NCBI GenBank assembly: GCA_017472255.1
Contig: JAFUQU010000042.1
Span: 1 to 64,000, forward strand
Origin: Clostridia bacterium
GTDB taxonomy: Bacteria > Bacillota > Clostridia > Oscillospirales > CAG-272
Direction of reading: 5' to 3'
Length of the DNA stretch: 64,000 nt
Under the pieces are notes generated by a model. That model worked only from the letters and a program-made list of their open reading frames with translations. It had not been told where the DNA came from and made no database searches. This document shows positions 48,806 through 56,433 of the stretch, piece after piece (the first letter of the stretch is position 1; every line of letters begins with the position of its first letter). A program made the translations under genes and the position numbers.

Positions 48806-50329
48806 TTATTTCGAACCTTTGTAGAATCCCTTGTGCAGGCTGTTGACCTTGCGGACGATGTTTTGCAGATAGGCGTTGACCTCGTTGCCGCCGCAGTCCA
48901 GATCGGTGAAGACCGTCAGCACGTAGGGTTTGTCGCTGTAGAGCACGATGGCGGCGTCGTGGTAGGAATCGGTATCCCAGCCGTATTTATGCAGGGTTTT
49001 GGTGGGCGAAACGCCGTAAGGGATGATCACCGTGTGATTGCCCTTTTTCATGGATTCCGCCATGATCGCGCCGTATTTTTCGTCCTCCTCGGTGAATTCG
49101 TAGATCGCCTTGAACAGCTTGCCCGCGTCCCGTGCGGTCATGTTGTTGGCGTTGCGCAGCACCGAATTCGCGCCAACCCGCCGCGCCAGACTGTACATAT
49201 AGTTGAAGCCGAAGCGCTGGCGGAGCTGGTTATAGGCGATGTTGTCGCTGTATTCCAGCGCGTATTTCACGAAGTCCAGGTAGGAAAATTCCACCCCGTC
49301 TTCCATTTCCTTGATTTTGCCCGAGCCTTCCTTCATCATTTTCTTGCTGTCGTAAATCACCGTCTCGGACAGGTCGAATGCCGGGTCGGAATACTCGATT
49401 TTAATCGTGTCGGGGGTGCCGTCGCCGTCGGTGTCGATTTCTTCCGGTTCCTTTTCCTCGGCTTCCAGCGAGGCGAGGTATTTTTCCTCGTCCTCGGAAA
49501 TGACTTCCAGCATGGACAGCACGTAGGGCGCTTTAATAACGCTGGCAGAATTATACACCTTGTCCGCTTCATAGGAGAAGCTGTAGCCGGTTGTCAAATC
49601 CTCGTAGTAAACGCTGATGTTGGGATAGAAAATCTCCCCCGCCTCCAGCAGCGCCCGGGTAGCGCTTCCCTCCTCATACTGGGGAAGCTCGTCCGGGTTG
49701 GTGTCGGCGGAAGTTTCCGCGTCCCGCGCTTCCTCAAAGGCGGTGCGGGCTTCCTCCTCGATGTCGGCGACGTAAACCCACTCGTATTCGATTTCCTCGG
49801 CGGTGGTCTCAATCGGCTCGCCGTCCTCGTCCAGCGGCGGATCCTTCACCCGGCGAACCACCGGGCAGGCCGTCTCTATGTAAGTCACCAGCTCGTCGAT
49901 CAGCCGCGCCTGTTCCCGCACATCGATGGTGTAAACCGTCTCGTAGCGGGCGATGTCGGCTTCCAGCGACGCAATCTCGCTGTCACGGGCGGCGATAGCG
50001 GCCTTCAGGGACGCGATCTCGTCGGCAAAGGTCTGACCCGCGTCGGACATCTTCGCCTCCAGATCGGCCATCTGGCTTTTCAGAGACGCCACCTCCGCTT
50101 CCAGAGACGCTTTTGCCGCCTTCAGCTCGTCGATGGTCAGAGCGCTGCCGCTGCTCAGCTCCTGAAGCTGTTCGTTCAGCTGGTCACGCTCATCGTCCAG
50201 GCTGTCCAGCGCGTCCAGCGTGTCCTCGTGGGCGTTGCGGCTGTTGACGATCAGCACCGCCGCCGCGATAACCGCGACCAGCAGAATGCCGCACAGCACG
50301 TATACGATGGTTGTGGTTTTTTTGTTCAT
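48806..50329 (-). CDS. Membrane-anchored serine hydrolase, class A beta-lactamase-like fold
   Basis: The 507-aa protein has an N-terminal membrane helix (residues 8-28), a long heptad-rich coiled coil (about 32-130), an acidic linker, and an extracellular beta-lactamase-like domain from about residue 235. SxxK is SVIK (Ser263, Lys266), SDN is YSDNIAYNQL, and KYG in KTLHKYGWD replaces KTG. The fold is that of penicillin-recognising serine hydrolases; the coiled coil and anchor suggest a wall-linked DD-peptidase or transpeptidase regulator, not a resistance enzyme. Function is inferred. It lies 15 bp after the amidohydrolase gene. Confidence 0.8.
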   Translation of the reverse strand: MNKKTTTIVYVLCGILLVAVIAAAVLIVNSRNAHEDTLDALDSLDDERDQLNEQLQELSSGSALTIDELKAAKASLEAEVASLKSQMADLEAKMSDAGQTFADEIASLKAAIAARDSEIASLEADIARYETVYTIDVREQARLIDELVTYIETACPVVRRVKDPPLDEDGEPIETTAEEIEYEWVYVADIEEEARTAFEEARDAETSADTNPDELPQYEEGSATRALLEAGEIFYPNISVYYEDLTTGYSFSYEADKVYNSASVIKAPYVLSMLEVISEDEEKYLASLEAEEKEPEEIDTDGDGTPDTIKIEYSDPAFDLSETVIYDSKKMMKEGSGKIKEMEDGVEFSYLDFVKYALEYSDNIAYNQLRQRFGFNYMYSLARRVGANSVLRNANNMTARDAGKLFKAIYEFTEEDEKYGAIMAESMKKGNHTVIIPYGVSPTKTLHKYGWDTDSYHDAAIVLYSDKPYVLTVFTDLDCGGNEVNAYLQNIVRKVNSLHKGFYKGSK

Positions 50330-50344
50330 GCGTTTTTGCCTCGT

Positions 50345-51499
50345 TTATACTTTTTTACCGCCGATCCAGACGGCTTCCACTCGTGGCGTCAGCCGATTCA
50401 CCCCGCCGTCGAACAGCGCCAGATCGGCGTCCTTTCCCACCTCGATGGAACCGATTCGATCAGCCACGCCCAGCAGCTCCGCCGGAACGATCGTCACCGC
50501 CCGAAGCGCTTCCATGGCGTCCAGCCCCCGATCCCGCGCCATAGCGGCGCACAGCGGCAGGTATTCCAGCGGCGTCACCGGGTGATCGGTGGTCAGCGCC
50601 AGCTTCACGCCCGCTTTTGCCAGAATGCCGGGGTTGTCCACCGTCTGCTCCCGAAGCTCAGGCTTGGAACGATCGCAGAGATTGGGTCCGACGATGGCAG
50701 CCGCGCCCAGCTCTGCCAGACGATCGGCGATGAGATGCCCTTCGGTGCAGTGTACCAGCACATAACGCAGATTGAACTCGTTTGCGATGCGGATGGCGGT
50801 GAAGATGTCGTCGGCGCGATGGGCGTGGAAATGGGCGGCAATCTCGCCGCGCAGGAGCGGAAGCAACGCCTCGTTCTTCATGTCGTATTCCGGCTCGTCG
50901 ATTTCATCGTCCGCGGCGGCTTCGGCCAGATCGTCGGCGTAGCGCTTCGCCTTGGCGAGGGTTTCGCGAATCAGCGCCGCCGTGGCCATGCGGGTCACGG
51001 GGCTGGCGTTTTTGCCGTGGTAGGTGGATTTGGGATTCTCGCCCAGCGCGAACTTAATGGCTGCCGGCTCTTTGACGATCATGTCGTCCACCCGGATGCC
51101 CGACGTTTTGAGCACGCAGATCTGCCCGCCGATGGGATTGGCGCTTCCCGGCGCGATGGCGGCGGCGGTAATTCCGGCGGCGCGGGCGTCGGCGAAGCAG
51201 CGGTCGAAGGGGTTGATGGCGTCCAGCGCCCGCAGATGGGGCATGACCGGCTCGCTGTCCTCGTTGCAGTCGTCGCCCTCAAAGCCCAGCGAGTCCTCGC
51301 AGATGCCAAGATGGGTGTGGGCGTCGATCAGCCCGGGGGTGAGAATTCCGCCCCGTCCGTCCAAAACTTCCCCGTCGGCGTAATCGGCGGGCGGCTCGCC
51401 CTCACCGAAGGCGCGGATGGTTTCGTCGAAAGCGATCCAGCCCCGCTCGATGACGGCGGGGTGAGATGCGGTATATAGTTTGACGTTTTTGATCAGCAT
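50345..51499 (-). CDS. Amidohydrolase (imidazolonepropionase/adenine deaminase-like superfamily)
   Basis: The 384-aa metal-dependent hydrolase has DGRGGILTPGLIDAHTHLG (metal-binding HxH near residue 60), further His in AAHFHAHRADD and LVHCTEGH, and Asp in ALTTDHPVTPLEYLP. It should hydrolyse a ring or amide bond in a small molecule, probably in the cytosol. The specific substrate is not clear. The ATG at 51499 has CAGGGAAC upstream; a longer frame starts at 51541 without a ribosome site. It forms a unit with the serine hydrolase gene. Confidence 0.82.
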   Translation of the reverse strand: MLIKNVKLYTASHPAVIERGWIAFDETIRAFGEGEPPADYADGEVLDGRGGILTPGLIDAHTHLGICEDSLGFEGDDCNEDSEPVMPHLRALDAINPFDRCFADARAAGITAAAIAPGSANPIGGQICVLKTSGIRVDDMIVKEPAAIKFALGENPKSTYHGKNASPVTRMATAALIRETLAKAKRYADDLAEAAADDEIDEPEYDMKNEALLPLLRGEIAAHFHAHRADDIFTAIRIANEFNLRYVLVHCTEGHLIADRLAELGAAAIVGPNLCDRSKPELREQTVDNPGILAKAGVKLALTTDHPVTPLEYLPLCAAMARDRGLDAMEALRAVTIVPAELLGVADRIGSIEVGKDADLALFDGGVNRLTPRVEAVWIGGKKV

Positions 51500-51542
51500 T
51501 TTGTTCCCTGTTTTTATGTGGTAATTTATAGATTGATTCATA

Positions 51543-51573
51543 AAAAATTGCCGCCTCTGGCGGCAATTTTTTT
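51543..51573. terminator. Bidirectional terminator after the yab cluster
   Basis: AAAAATTGCCGCC-TCT-GGCGGCAATTTTT: 13-bp stem; on the minus strand the run of T ends the S1-domain gene, which stops at 51572. Confidence 0.88.
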
Positions 51574-52012
51574 AATCACGGTCGCGCCGCTTCGAGCCGT
51601 AGCCGCGGTTGCTGCGCTTGTTTGAGGCAGCTTGGCGCAGGTCGGAGATGCGGTCGTCGCTGGCCGCCTTGAACCGGCTCATCATGTCCTCAAAGCTGTC
51701 CGACGTCTGGGCGGACGTGTTCTGGCGGGCGGGCGAAACGTACTCGGCGGGAGGCATTCTCAGCCGCTCCTCCTCGGTGGGCGCCGCCTGCTTGAGCGAC
51801 AGGCTGATGCGTCCGTTTTCATCGATTTTGATGACCTTCAGGCGCACCTCCTGACCTTCGGTCAGGAAATCGTGGATATCCTTCACAAATCCGGAAGATA
51901 TTTCTGAGATATGTATCATACCGCTTTTGCCCTCGTCCAGCGCGACAAACGCGCCGAAGGCTGTGATTTTTGTGACTTTGCCGCCGCAGAGCATACCGAC
52001 TTCAAATGGCAT
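51572..52012 (-). CDS. yabR: S1 RNA-binding domain protein (YabR-like)
   Basis: The 146-aa protein has one S1 domain at residues 1-75 (VGMLCGGKVTKITAFGAFVALDEGKSGMIHISEIS, then EVRLKVIKIDENGRISLSLKQA) and a low-complexity, Ser/Arg-rich tail ending KRSNRGYGSKRRDRD, probably RNA-binding. It matches YabR/general stress protein 13-like proteins, which follow divIC in B. subtilis. Here too it lies 36 bp after divIC. It ends the minus-strand yab cluster at a strong terminator. Confidence 0.88.
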   Translation of the reverse strand: MPFEVGMLCGGKVTKITAFGAFVALDEGKSGMIHISEISSGFVKDIHDFLTEGQEVRLKVIKIDENGRISLSLKQAAPTEEERLRMPPAEYVSPARQNTSAQTSDSFEDMMSRFKAASDDRISDLRQAASNKRSNRGYGSKRRDRD

Positions 52013-52048
52013 TGAGAGTATGTCCTCCGTTGTAAAAATGTGACAATT

Positions 52049-52333
52049 TTATTCTGTGATCAGATCGTTGTAAAAAATGATTTCGTCGGGAAGGCAGTAG
52101 CCTAGCTTCTCCTTCGCCAGCGCGATGATATATTCCTCGTCAAAGGGGGTGTCAAGACGGTTCTGGAGGGCTTCGATGCTCTCTTTTGTTTCGTCGATGC
52201 GGGATTGGAGCTGGTCGCGCTCCTCTTTGAGGTCGTTCAGCTGAATCTGGACGCTGACGAGGGTGATGATCATGAAAACGAATGCCAGAAAGACCGCCAG
52301 CTTGACGGGAATTGACAGGTGAATCGATTTCAT
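52049..52333 (-). CDS. divIC: Septum formation initiator, DivIC/FtsB family
   Basis: The 94-aa protein has one membrane helix (residues 11-30), a coiled coil (LNDLKEERDQLQSRIDETKESIEALQNRL) and the FtsB/DivIC tail YIIALAKEKLGYCLPDEIIFYN. It is part of the divisome with FtsL and DivIB. AAAGGAAAA precedes the ATG. Its first 182 bases lie within the open yabQ frame, in a different frame. Gene position after yabP-yabQ is as in B. subtilis. Confidence 0.93.
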   Translation of the reverse strand: MKSIHLSIPVKLAVFLAFVFMIITLVSVQIQLNDLKEERDQLQSRIDETKESIEALQNRLDTPFDEEYIIALAKEKLGYCLPDEIIFYNDLITE

Positions 52334-53036
52334 TGTTATTTTCCTTTTTTATGTACGTGTTGCAGCAAGCCTCTTCGACCTGCTGATGCAGCCCGCTGCC
52401 GAATCCGCCAAGCCGCGTTTCGATGAAAGCGGTGCGTCGGAGGGCGCGTCGATGCTGCGCATTTTTGCGAAGCCTGTGCAGGATGCGTCCGGCTGTGAGC
52501 CGCCAGAGATGGCGCGCCGCACGTCCAATGACCATCGCCGCAGGACGCAGCAGACGGCTGTACAGCAGCGCACAGAGCTGCCGCACCAGAAAGACCACCA
52601 GCTCGGACAGCAGCGTCGTCAGCCGCCCGACGGTGAGAAGATACGCCGCGAACCCGGCCGCCGCTCCCAGAAGCAGGATGCCCCGGGCACGTCCGTCGTT
52701 GGCGTGAAAAATGAAGACTGCCATAGTGACCGCCGCCGCGAGAAAGAACAAAATGTCTTCGATGAACGCGACAATGGTGATGGCGGTGGATGAAATTTTG
52801 CCGTCGGGCTCCTTTGTGACGTCGCCGGTGACGGCGGCGCTGTCGTGAAACCCGGGAAGGCGGGATAAAATGCGGTAATATTTGGGATGTCCGGGATTGC
52901 TCGGCAGCGACAAGAAGACCCGCGACATTCGCAGGACATCGAAAAACACTGCCAGAAACACGCCCACCAGCATCGAGTAAAGCAGCACCCGCGCCAGCCC
53001 CCACATATCGATGGCAAGACCGTCGATTCCGGTCAT
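52152..53036 (-). CDS. yabQ: Spore cortex protein YabQ, with a C-terminal frame running into divIC
   Basis: The N-terminal half of this 294-aa frame is YabQ: IDMWGLARVLLYSMLVGVFLAVFFDVLRMSRVFL, then three more hydrophobic helices (IVAFIEDILFFLAAAVTMAVFIF, GILLLGAAAGFAAYLLTV, LVVFLVRQLCALLY). YabQ is a mother-cell membrane protein needed for spore cortex. After about residue 200 the frame has a basic tail and then runs 182 bases into divIC, where its codons read the antiphase of that gene. Both other frames stop before divIC, so either the natural stop was lost or a frameshift moved the tail. The ATG overlaps the yabP stop by four bases (ATGA). Confidence 0.8.
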   Translation of the reverse strand: MTGIDGLAIDMWGLARVLLYSMLVGVFLAVFFDVLRMSRVFLSLPSNPGHPKYYRILSRLPGFHDSAAVTGDVTKEPDGKISSTAITIVAFIEDILFFLAAAVTMAVFIFHANDGRARGILLLGAAAGFAAYLLTVGRLTTLLSELVVFLVRQLCALLYSRLLRPAAMVIGRAARHLWRLTAGRILHRLRKNAQHRRALRRTAFIETRLGGFGSGLHQQVEEACCNTYIKKENNNEIDSPVNSRQAGGLSGIRFHDHHPRQRPDSAERPQRGARPAPIPHRRNKREHRSPPEPS

Positions 53037-53329
53037 ACGCTGCCACGGCGTCCAAAGAGACCGCGCCCCTTTTTCTGCGGGGCGTCCGGCTCGAAAAAGA
53101 AAACGCCGCCAATGGTTCCCTCGATTTCCAGCTCGCCGGTGTCGGTCGAGAGCCGCGTGATACGCAGTCCCGAACCGTCTACCGAAATCGAACCGAAATT
53201 GCTTTTGAGTATGATCGACACATCGTCGAAGCTGAGTACGTCCTCCACGCCGTTGATGCGCAGATAAGCACGGTCGCGCAGGAGGATGTCCTGCTTTTTC
53301 TGGTCGACCGTGAGAGTCTGTCCGTTCAT
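53033..53329 (-). CDS. yabP: Sporulation protein YabP
   Basis: The 98-aa protein has the YabP/YqfC fold: KQDILLRDRAYLRINGVEDVLSFDDVSIILKSNFGSISVDGSGLRITRLSTDTGELEIEG. YabP localises to the forespore surface under sigma-E control in B. subtilis and is needed for cortex formation with YabQ. A sigma-E-like promoter is found upstream here. A polar tail (KGRGLFGRRGSV) ends the protein. It is coupled to yabQ by an ATGA overlap. Confidence 0.95.
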   Translation of the reverse strand: MNGQTLTVDQKKQDILLRDRAYLRINGVEDVLSFDDVSIILKSNFGSISVDGSGLRITRLSTDTGELEIEGTIGGVFFFEPDAPQKKGRGLFGRRGSV

Positions 53330-53367
53330 ATGATCCGCTCCTCTGCCAGATTATTGCTACTATCGTA

Positions 53368-53396
53368 ATTATATGGCAGAGGAAGGACATATATTC
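53368..53396 (-). promoter_or_regulatory. Sigma-E-like sporulation promoter of yabP-yabQ
   Basis: On the minus strand GAATATA (53390-53396) and CATATAAT (53368-53375) are 14 bp apart, close to the sigma-E consensus, 40 bp before yabP. A CTCTGCCA/TGGCAGAG stem (about 53341-53381) overlaps the -10 and the start region. No sigma-A match of equal quality is seen here. Confidence 0.7.
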
Positions 53397-53414
53397 CAAT
53401 CGGAAAGCAGGCTC

Positions 53415-53657
53415 TTACGAAACAACCTCATACATACCGGCAGCGTCAGCCTTCCCCGCGTGCTCACGCACGTCCAGCACCTTGATTTTCGTGGTGCGCT
53501 GACCGAAGGTGATCTCGATCAGATCGCCCTCCTTCACATCGTAGGACGCCTTGGCGGGGCGGCCGTTGACCGCCACGTGGGACGTATCGCAGGCTTCGTT
53601 GGCCACGGTGCGGCGTTTGATGAGGCGCGAGACCTTGAGGAATTTGTCGAGCCGCAT
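53415..53657 (-). CDS. rqcP: S4-domain RNA-binding protein RqcP (YabO)
   Basis: The 80-aa protein is a lone S4 domain ([63 protein letters not shown]). RqcP helps RqcH add Ala tails to stalled nascent chains in ribosome-associated quality control. The N-terminal R-L-D-K-F-L-K-V-S-R helix is typical. The start overlaps the HU stop by one base (TAATG), so the two are translationally coupled. The order HU-rqcP-yabP is common in Clostridia. Confidence 0.94.
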   Translation of the reverse strand: MRLDKFLKVSRLIKRRTVANEACDTSHVAVNGRPAKASYDVKEGDLIEITFGQRTTKIKVLDVREHAGKADAAGMYEVVS

Positions 53658-53932
53658 TACTTGTTCAGGTTAGCCTTGAGGGTCTTGCCTGCTGCGAAGG
53701 CCAGGTGCTTGGAAGCGGGGATGGTGATGGCTTCGCGGGTAGCGGGATTGATGCCCTGACGCTCTGCTCTGTCCTTCACTTCGAAGGTACCGAAGCCGAC
53801 CAGCTGGACCTTTTCGCCCTCGCAGAGTGCGTTCTCGATGGTGGTGAATACAGCGTTGACAGCGGCCTCCGCGTCCTTCTTCTTCAGGCCGGTCTCCTTA
53901 ACGACGGCGTCGATGATCTGAGTCTTGTTCAT
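53657..53932 (-). CDS. hup: HU-family DNA-binding protein
   Basis: The 91-aa protein is a standard [86 protein letters not shown]. The NPATRE arm region bends DNA. It has its own promoter 60 bp upstream and is coupled to rqcP. As an abundant nucleoid protein it may drive expression of the RqcP gene. Confidence 0.97.
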   Translation of the reverse strand: MNKTQIIDAVVKETGLKKKDAEAAVNAVFTTIENALCEGEKVQLVGFGTFEVKDRAERQGINPATREAITIPASKHLAFAAGKTLKANLNK

Positions 53933-53986
53933 TGTTTTTGTCCTTTCGTGTTTTGTTCTACCGTGATTTTTTTATCGGCACTTAAC

Positions 53987-54015
53987 AGTATACCATTTTT
54001 TTGCGCATTTATCAA
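53987..54015 (-). promoter_or_regulatory. Promoter of hup-rqcP
   Basis: TTGATA (54010-54015), 17-bp spacer, TATACT (53987-53992) on the minus strand. Confidence 0.8.
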
Positions 54016-54139
54016 GTAGTATTCCAAAGTTTTTTTAAAAAAAAGCAGGTTTTTTGCGGGTTTTTCCGCGAAATGAGATGGGGTGGGAATTGGTAATGGA
54101 ATAATGTGGGCGGTATTCCGTTATTTTCGCATCGGGCTT

Positions 54140-54838
54140 TTATTCTTCCACCGCCGCGATAAACCGGTCGCAGGCGTCGCCGAGCGCCTGCTCGCCGTCT
54201 ACGCCGAGGGTCTTCGCCAGCACAGCCGCCTGCAAAAGCAGCTCGCCTACCTTCTCGTGAACGCCCACGTCGCCGGATTTCGCCGCCGACAGCTCCGCCG
54301 CCAGCGATGCCAGTGCGGACGTGTCAATGGCGCGCCCCTGCTTGGCCGCCTTGCCGCCGATTTTGTCCGCGCGAATCAGCGAAGGCAGCGAATGGGATAC
54401 CGCGTCCAGCACCTCTTTGTCGGATTTCTGATGCTTTTCCACCTGCTTGATGGCGTCCCAGTTTTTGAGAACCTCCTCGGAGGTGTCCGCCACCACGTCG
54501 GCGAAAATGTGCGGGTGGCGGAGAATCAGCTTCTTGCAGATGCCGTCCGCCACGTCGTCCAGATTGAAAGCGTCCGCTTCCTCGGCGATGCGGGCGTGGA
54601 AAACCACCTGCAAAAGCAGGTCGCCCAGCTCCTCGCACATCACCTCGTCGCTGTTCTTGTCGATGCCCTCGATGACCTCGTAGGTTTCCTCGATCAGGTT
54701 GCGGCGGATGGATTTGTGGGTCTGCTCCCGATCCCAGGGACAGCCGCCTTCGCCGCGCAGAATCTCCATGATTTCCCGCAGGTCGGCGACGGTGTAGTTG
54801 GATTTGGATTTAAGATTTTCGACTCTCTGTTTGTTCAT
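54140..54838 (-). CDS. mazG: Nucleoside triphosphate pyrophosphohydrolase MazG
   Basis: The 232-aa protein hydrolyses non-standard NTPs to NMP and PPi. It has the MazG motif LREIMEILRGEGGCPWDREQTHKSIRRNLIEETYEVIEGIDKNSDEVMCEELGDLLLQVVFHARIAEE with the EExxE and ExxD metal sites, and a second MazG-like half. The N-terminal methyltransferase domain of B. subtilis YabN is absent. Its first 29 bases overlap the end of the flippase gene. A TTTGATA-type structure is not obvious; a weak T-rich stretch follows the stop (about 54030-54065). Confidence 0.93.
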   Translation of the reverse strand: MNKQRVENLKSKSNYTVADLREIMEILRGEGGCPWDREQTHKSIRRNLIEETYEVIEGIDKNSDEVMCEELGDLLLQVVFHARIAEEADAFNLDDVADGICKKLILRHPHIFADVVADTSEEVLKNWDAIKQVEKHQKSDKEVLDAVSHSLPSLIRADKIGGKAAKQGRAIDTSALASLAAELSAAKSGDVGVHEKVGELLLQAAVLAKTLGVDGEQALGDACDRFIAAVEE

Positions 54839-56405
54839 ATTTACACTTCTTTCTCAAAATTAACATCAGTCTTTGCCCGCCCGGAATCAGCCCCACTTCC
54901 TCCTCGCCGGGACGATAGCCGATCAGCATCAGCAGACCGTAGACGAGCACCGCACCCACGATTGCGGGGATGGTCATGGACGTAAAGCCGTAGATGAGCG
55001 CCGCCGCCGTCGCCGACAGCAGGGACGCGGTCAGCGGAAGCAAAAGCCCTCCGCAGGCGAAGATATCGCCAAGCTCGGTCTTTGCCGCAATCCCCCAGGC
55101 GGAGATTACGAGAATCACGAGGTAGCACAAAAAGGTCGAAACCGGCGTGCCGTATTTGCCCAGCATCGGAATGAGCAGCCAGCTCGTCGCCAGCTTAACT
55201 CCGCCGCCCGCCAGCATCGCCCAGAGGGGAAGCCGTTCCCTGCCGCAGGTTTGAAGCACCGTGTTGGTGATTGCCAGAATGCAGATTAAATAGGAGGACG
55301 GCGCCAGTACGGACAGCATCATCGCGCCCCGTTCCGCCACATCGTCGGCGAAGAAAAGGGAGAGAATCGGTTTGGACAAAACGCTCATTCCCGCCGCGCA
55401 GGGCATGGCGATCAGCGAAGTCACGCGGACTGCCGCTCGGCAGAGCTTGCGTGCGCCGTCGATGTCACGTTTTTCCAGAAGCGCAGACAGCATGGGAACC
55501 AGCGCGTAGGCGATGGGATAGACCAGCACCGGCGGAAGATTGAACATCGGCACCGCCAGCGACGAATAATTGCCGTAAATCGCCACCGTTTCGGCCTGCG
55601 AAAGTCCGATGTCGTGGAGCCGCCGGGTCATGATCAGCGTGTCGAGCAGGTTGGCAAGGCTCATGACCGAGCTGGCCAGCGTGATTGGAACGGCGGTTTT
55701 GACCAGACTTTTGGCGATGACGGAGGTTGGTTCGGGGATGTCGTCCGTGGGGAGCGCCGGTTTCACGCACAGCTTTGCTATGTACAAAACGAGCATTCCC
55801 GCCGCGATGCCCACGGTCAGACCGAAGGCCGCGTGCGCCGCCGCAACCTCTGCCGATTCGCCCATCTGCACCGCCCGGTACGCCAGCGCCACGCCCAGCG
55901 CAACCTTACCCACCGCTTCCGCCAGCTGGGAAATCGCGTGGGGACGCATATCGCCGAAGCCCTGAAAACAGCCCCGCAGCGCCGCCGACTGGCAAATGAA
56001 AAAGAGCGTCGGCGCGATGGCGATAATCGCCAATCTGGATTTTTCGACCTTCATCAGCGACGCGAAGAATCCCGCGCCGAGAATCATTCCCGCCGAACCG
56101 ACCAGTCCCAGCACAAGGAAAATCGACAGCCCGACCCGGAAGATTTTCTTCACCGCCGCGCCCTTATTTGACGCGGCGGCGCGGGAAATGCTCATGGACA
56201 TGACCACCGGCAGCCCGGCGGTGGAGAGCATATAGAAATAGGTGAACAGCGTGTAGGCGCTGTTGAAATAGCCCATCCCCTCCTCGCCGATAAGGGCGGT
56301 CAGGGGGATTTTGAAGAGCAGCCCGCAGGCTTTGACAACCAGATTGGAAACCGTCAGAAGCAGAACGCCCCGGGCGAGTTTATGATTTTCGCTCAAACTT
56401 ATCAC
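54810..56405 (-). CDS. Polysaccharide biosynthesis/lipid flippase, MATE-like (SpoVB/YabM-like)
   Basis: The 531-aa protein has 14 predicted helices and MviN/MATE-type family features (LARGVLLLTVSNLVVKACGLLFKIPLTALIGEEGMGYFNSAY; SAALRGCFQGFGDMRPHAISQLAEAVGKVALG). YabM/SpoVB-like flippases move lipid-linked sugar precursors, and a spoVB/yabM relative precedes mazG in B. subtilis. The listed start is GTG at 56405; TTG at 56396 with GGTGAT upstream is an equally possible start. Overlap of 29 bp with mazG. Confidence 0.88.
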   Translation of the reverse strand: MISLSENHKLARGVLLLTVSNLVVKACGLLFKIPLTALIGEEGMGYFNSAYTLFTYFYMLSTAGLPVVMSMSISRAAASNKGAAVKKIFRVGLSIFLVLGLVGSAGMILGAGFFASLMKVEKSRLAIIAIAPTLFFICQSAALRGCFQGFGDMRPHAISQLAEAVGKVALGVALAYRAVQMGESAEVAAAHAAFGLTVGIAAGMLVLYIAKLCVKPALPTDDIPEPTSVIAKSLVKTAVPITLASSVMSLANLLDTLIMTRRLHDIGLSQAETVAIYGNYSSLAVPMFNLPPVLVYPIAYALVPMLSALLEKRDIDGARKLCRAAVRVTSLIAMPCAAGMSVLSKPILSLFFADDVAERGAMMLSVLAPSSYLICILAITNTVLQTCGRERLPLWAMLAGGGVKLATSWLLIPMLGKYGTPVSTFLCYLVILVISAWGIAAKTELGDIFACGGLLLPLTASLLSATAAALIYGFTSMTIPAIVGAVLVYGLLMLIGYRPGEEEVGLIPGGQRLMLILRKKCKYEQTESRKS

Positions 56406-56433
56406 CGTGGTTTATGGCACACGGCTTCGGCTT

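Noticed and set aside
48806..50329. Antibiotic-resistance beta-lactamase
   Set aside because: KYG replaces KTG, and the anchor and coiled coil are unlike secreted beta-lactamases; a wall-related role is more likely.
48833..51478. 881-aa plus-strand frame spanning two minus-strand genes
   Set aside because: It crosses the serine hydrolase and amidohydrolase genes antisense, with no ribosome site or known domain.
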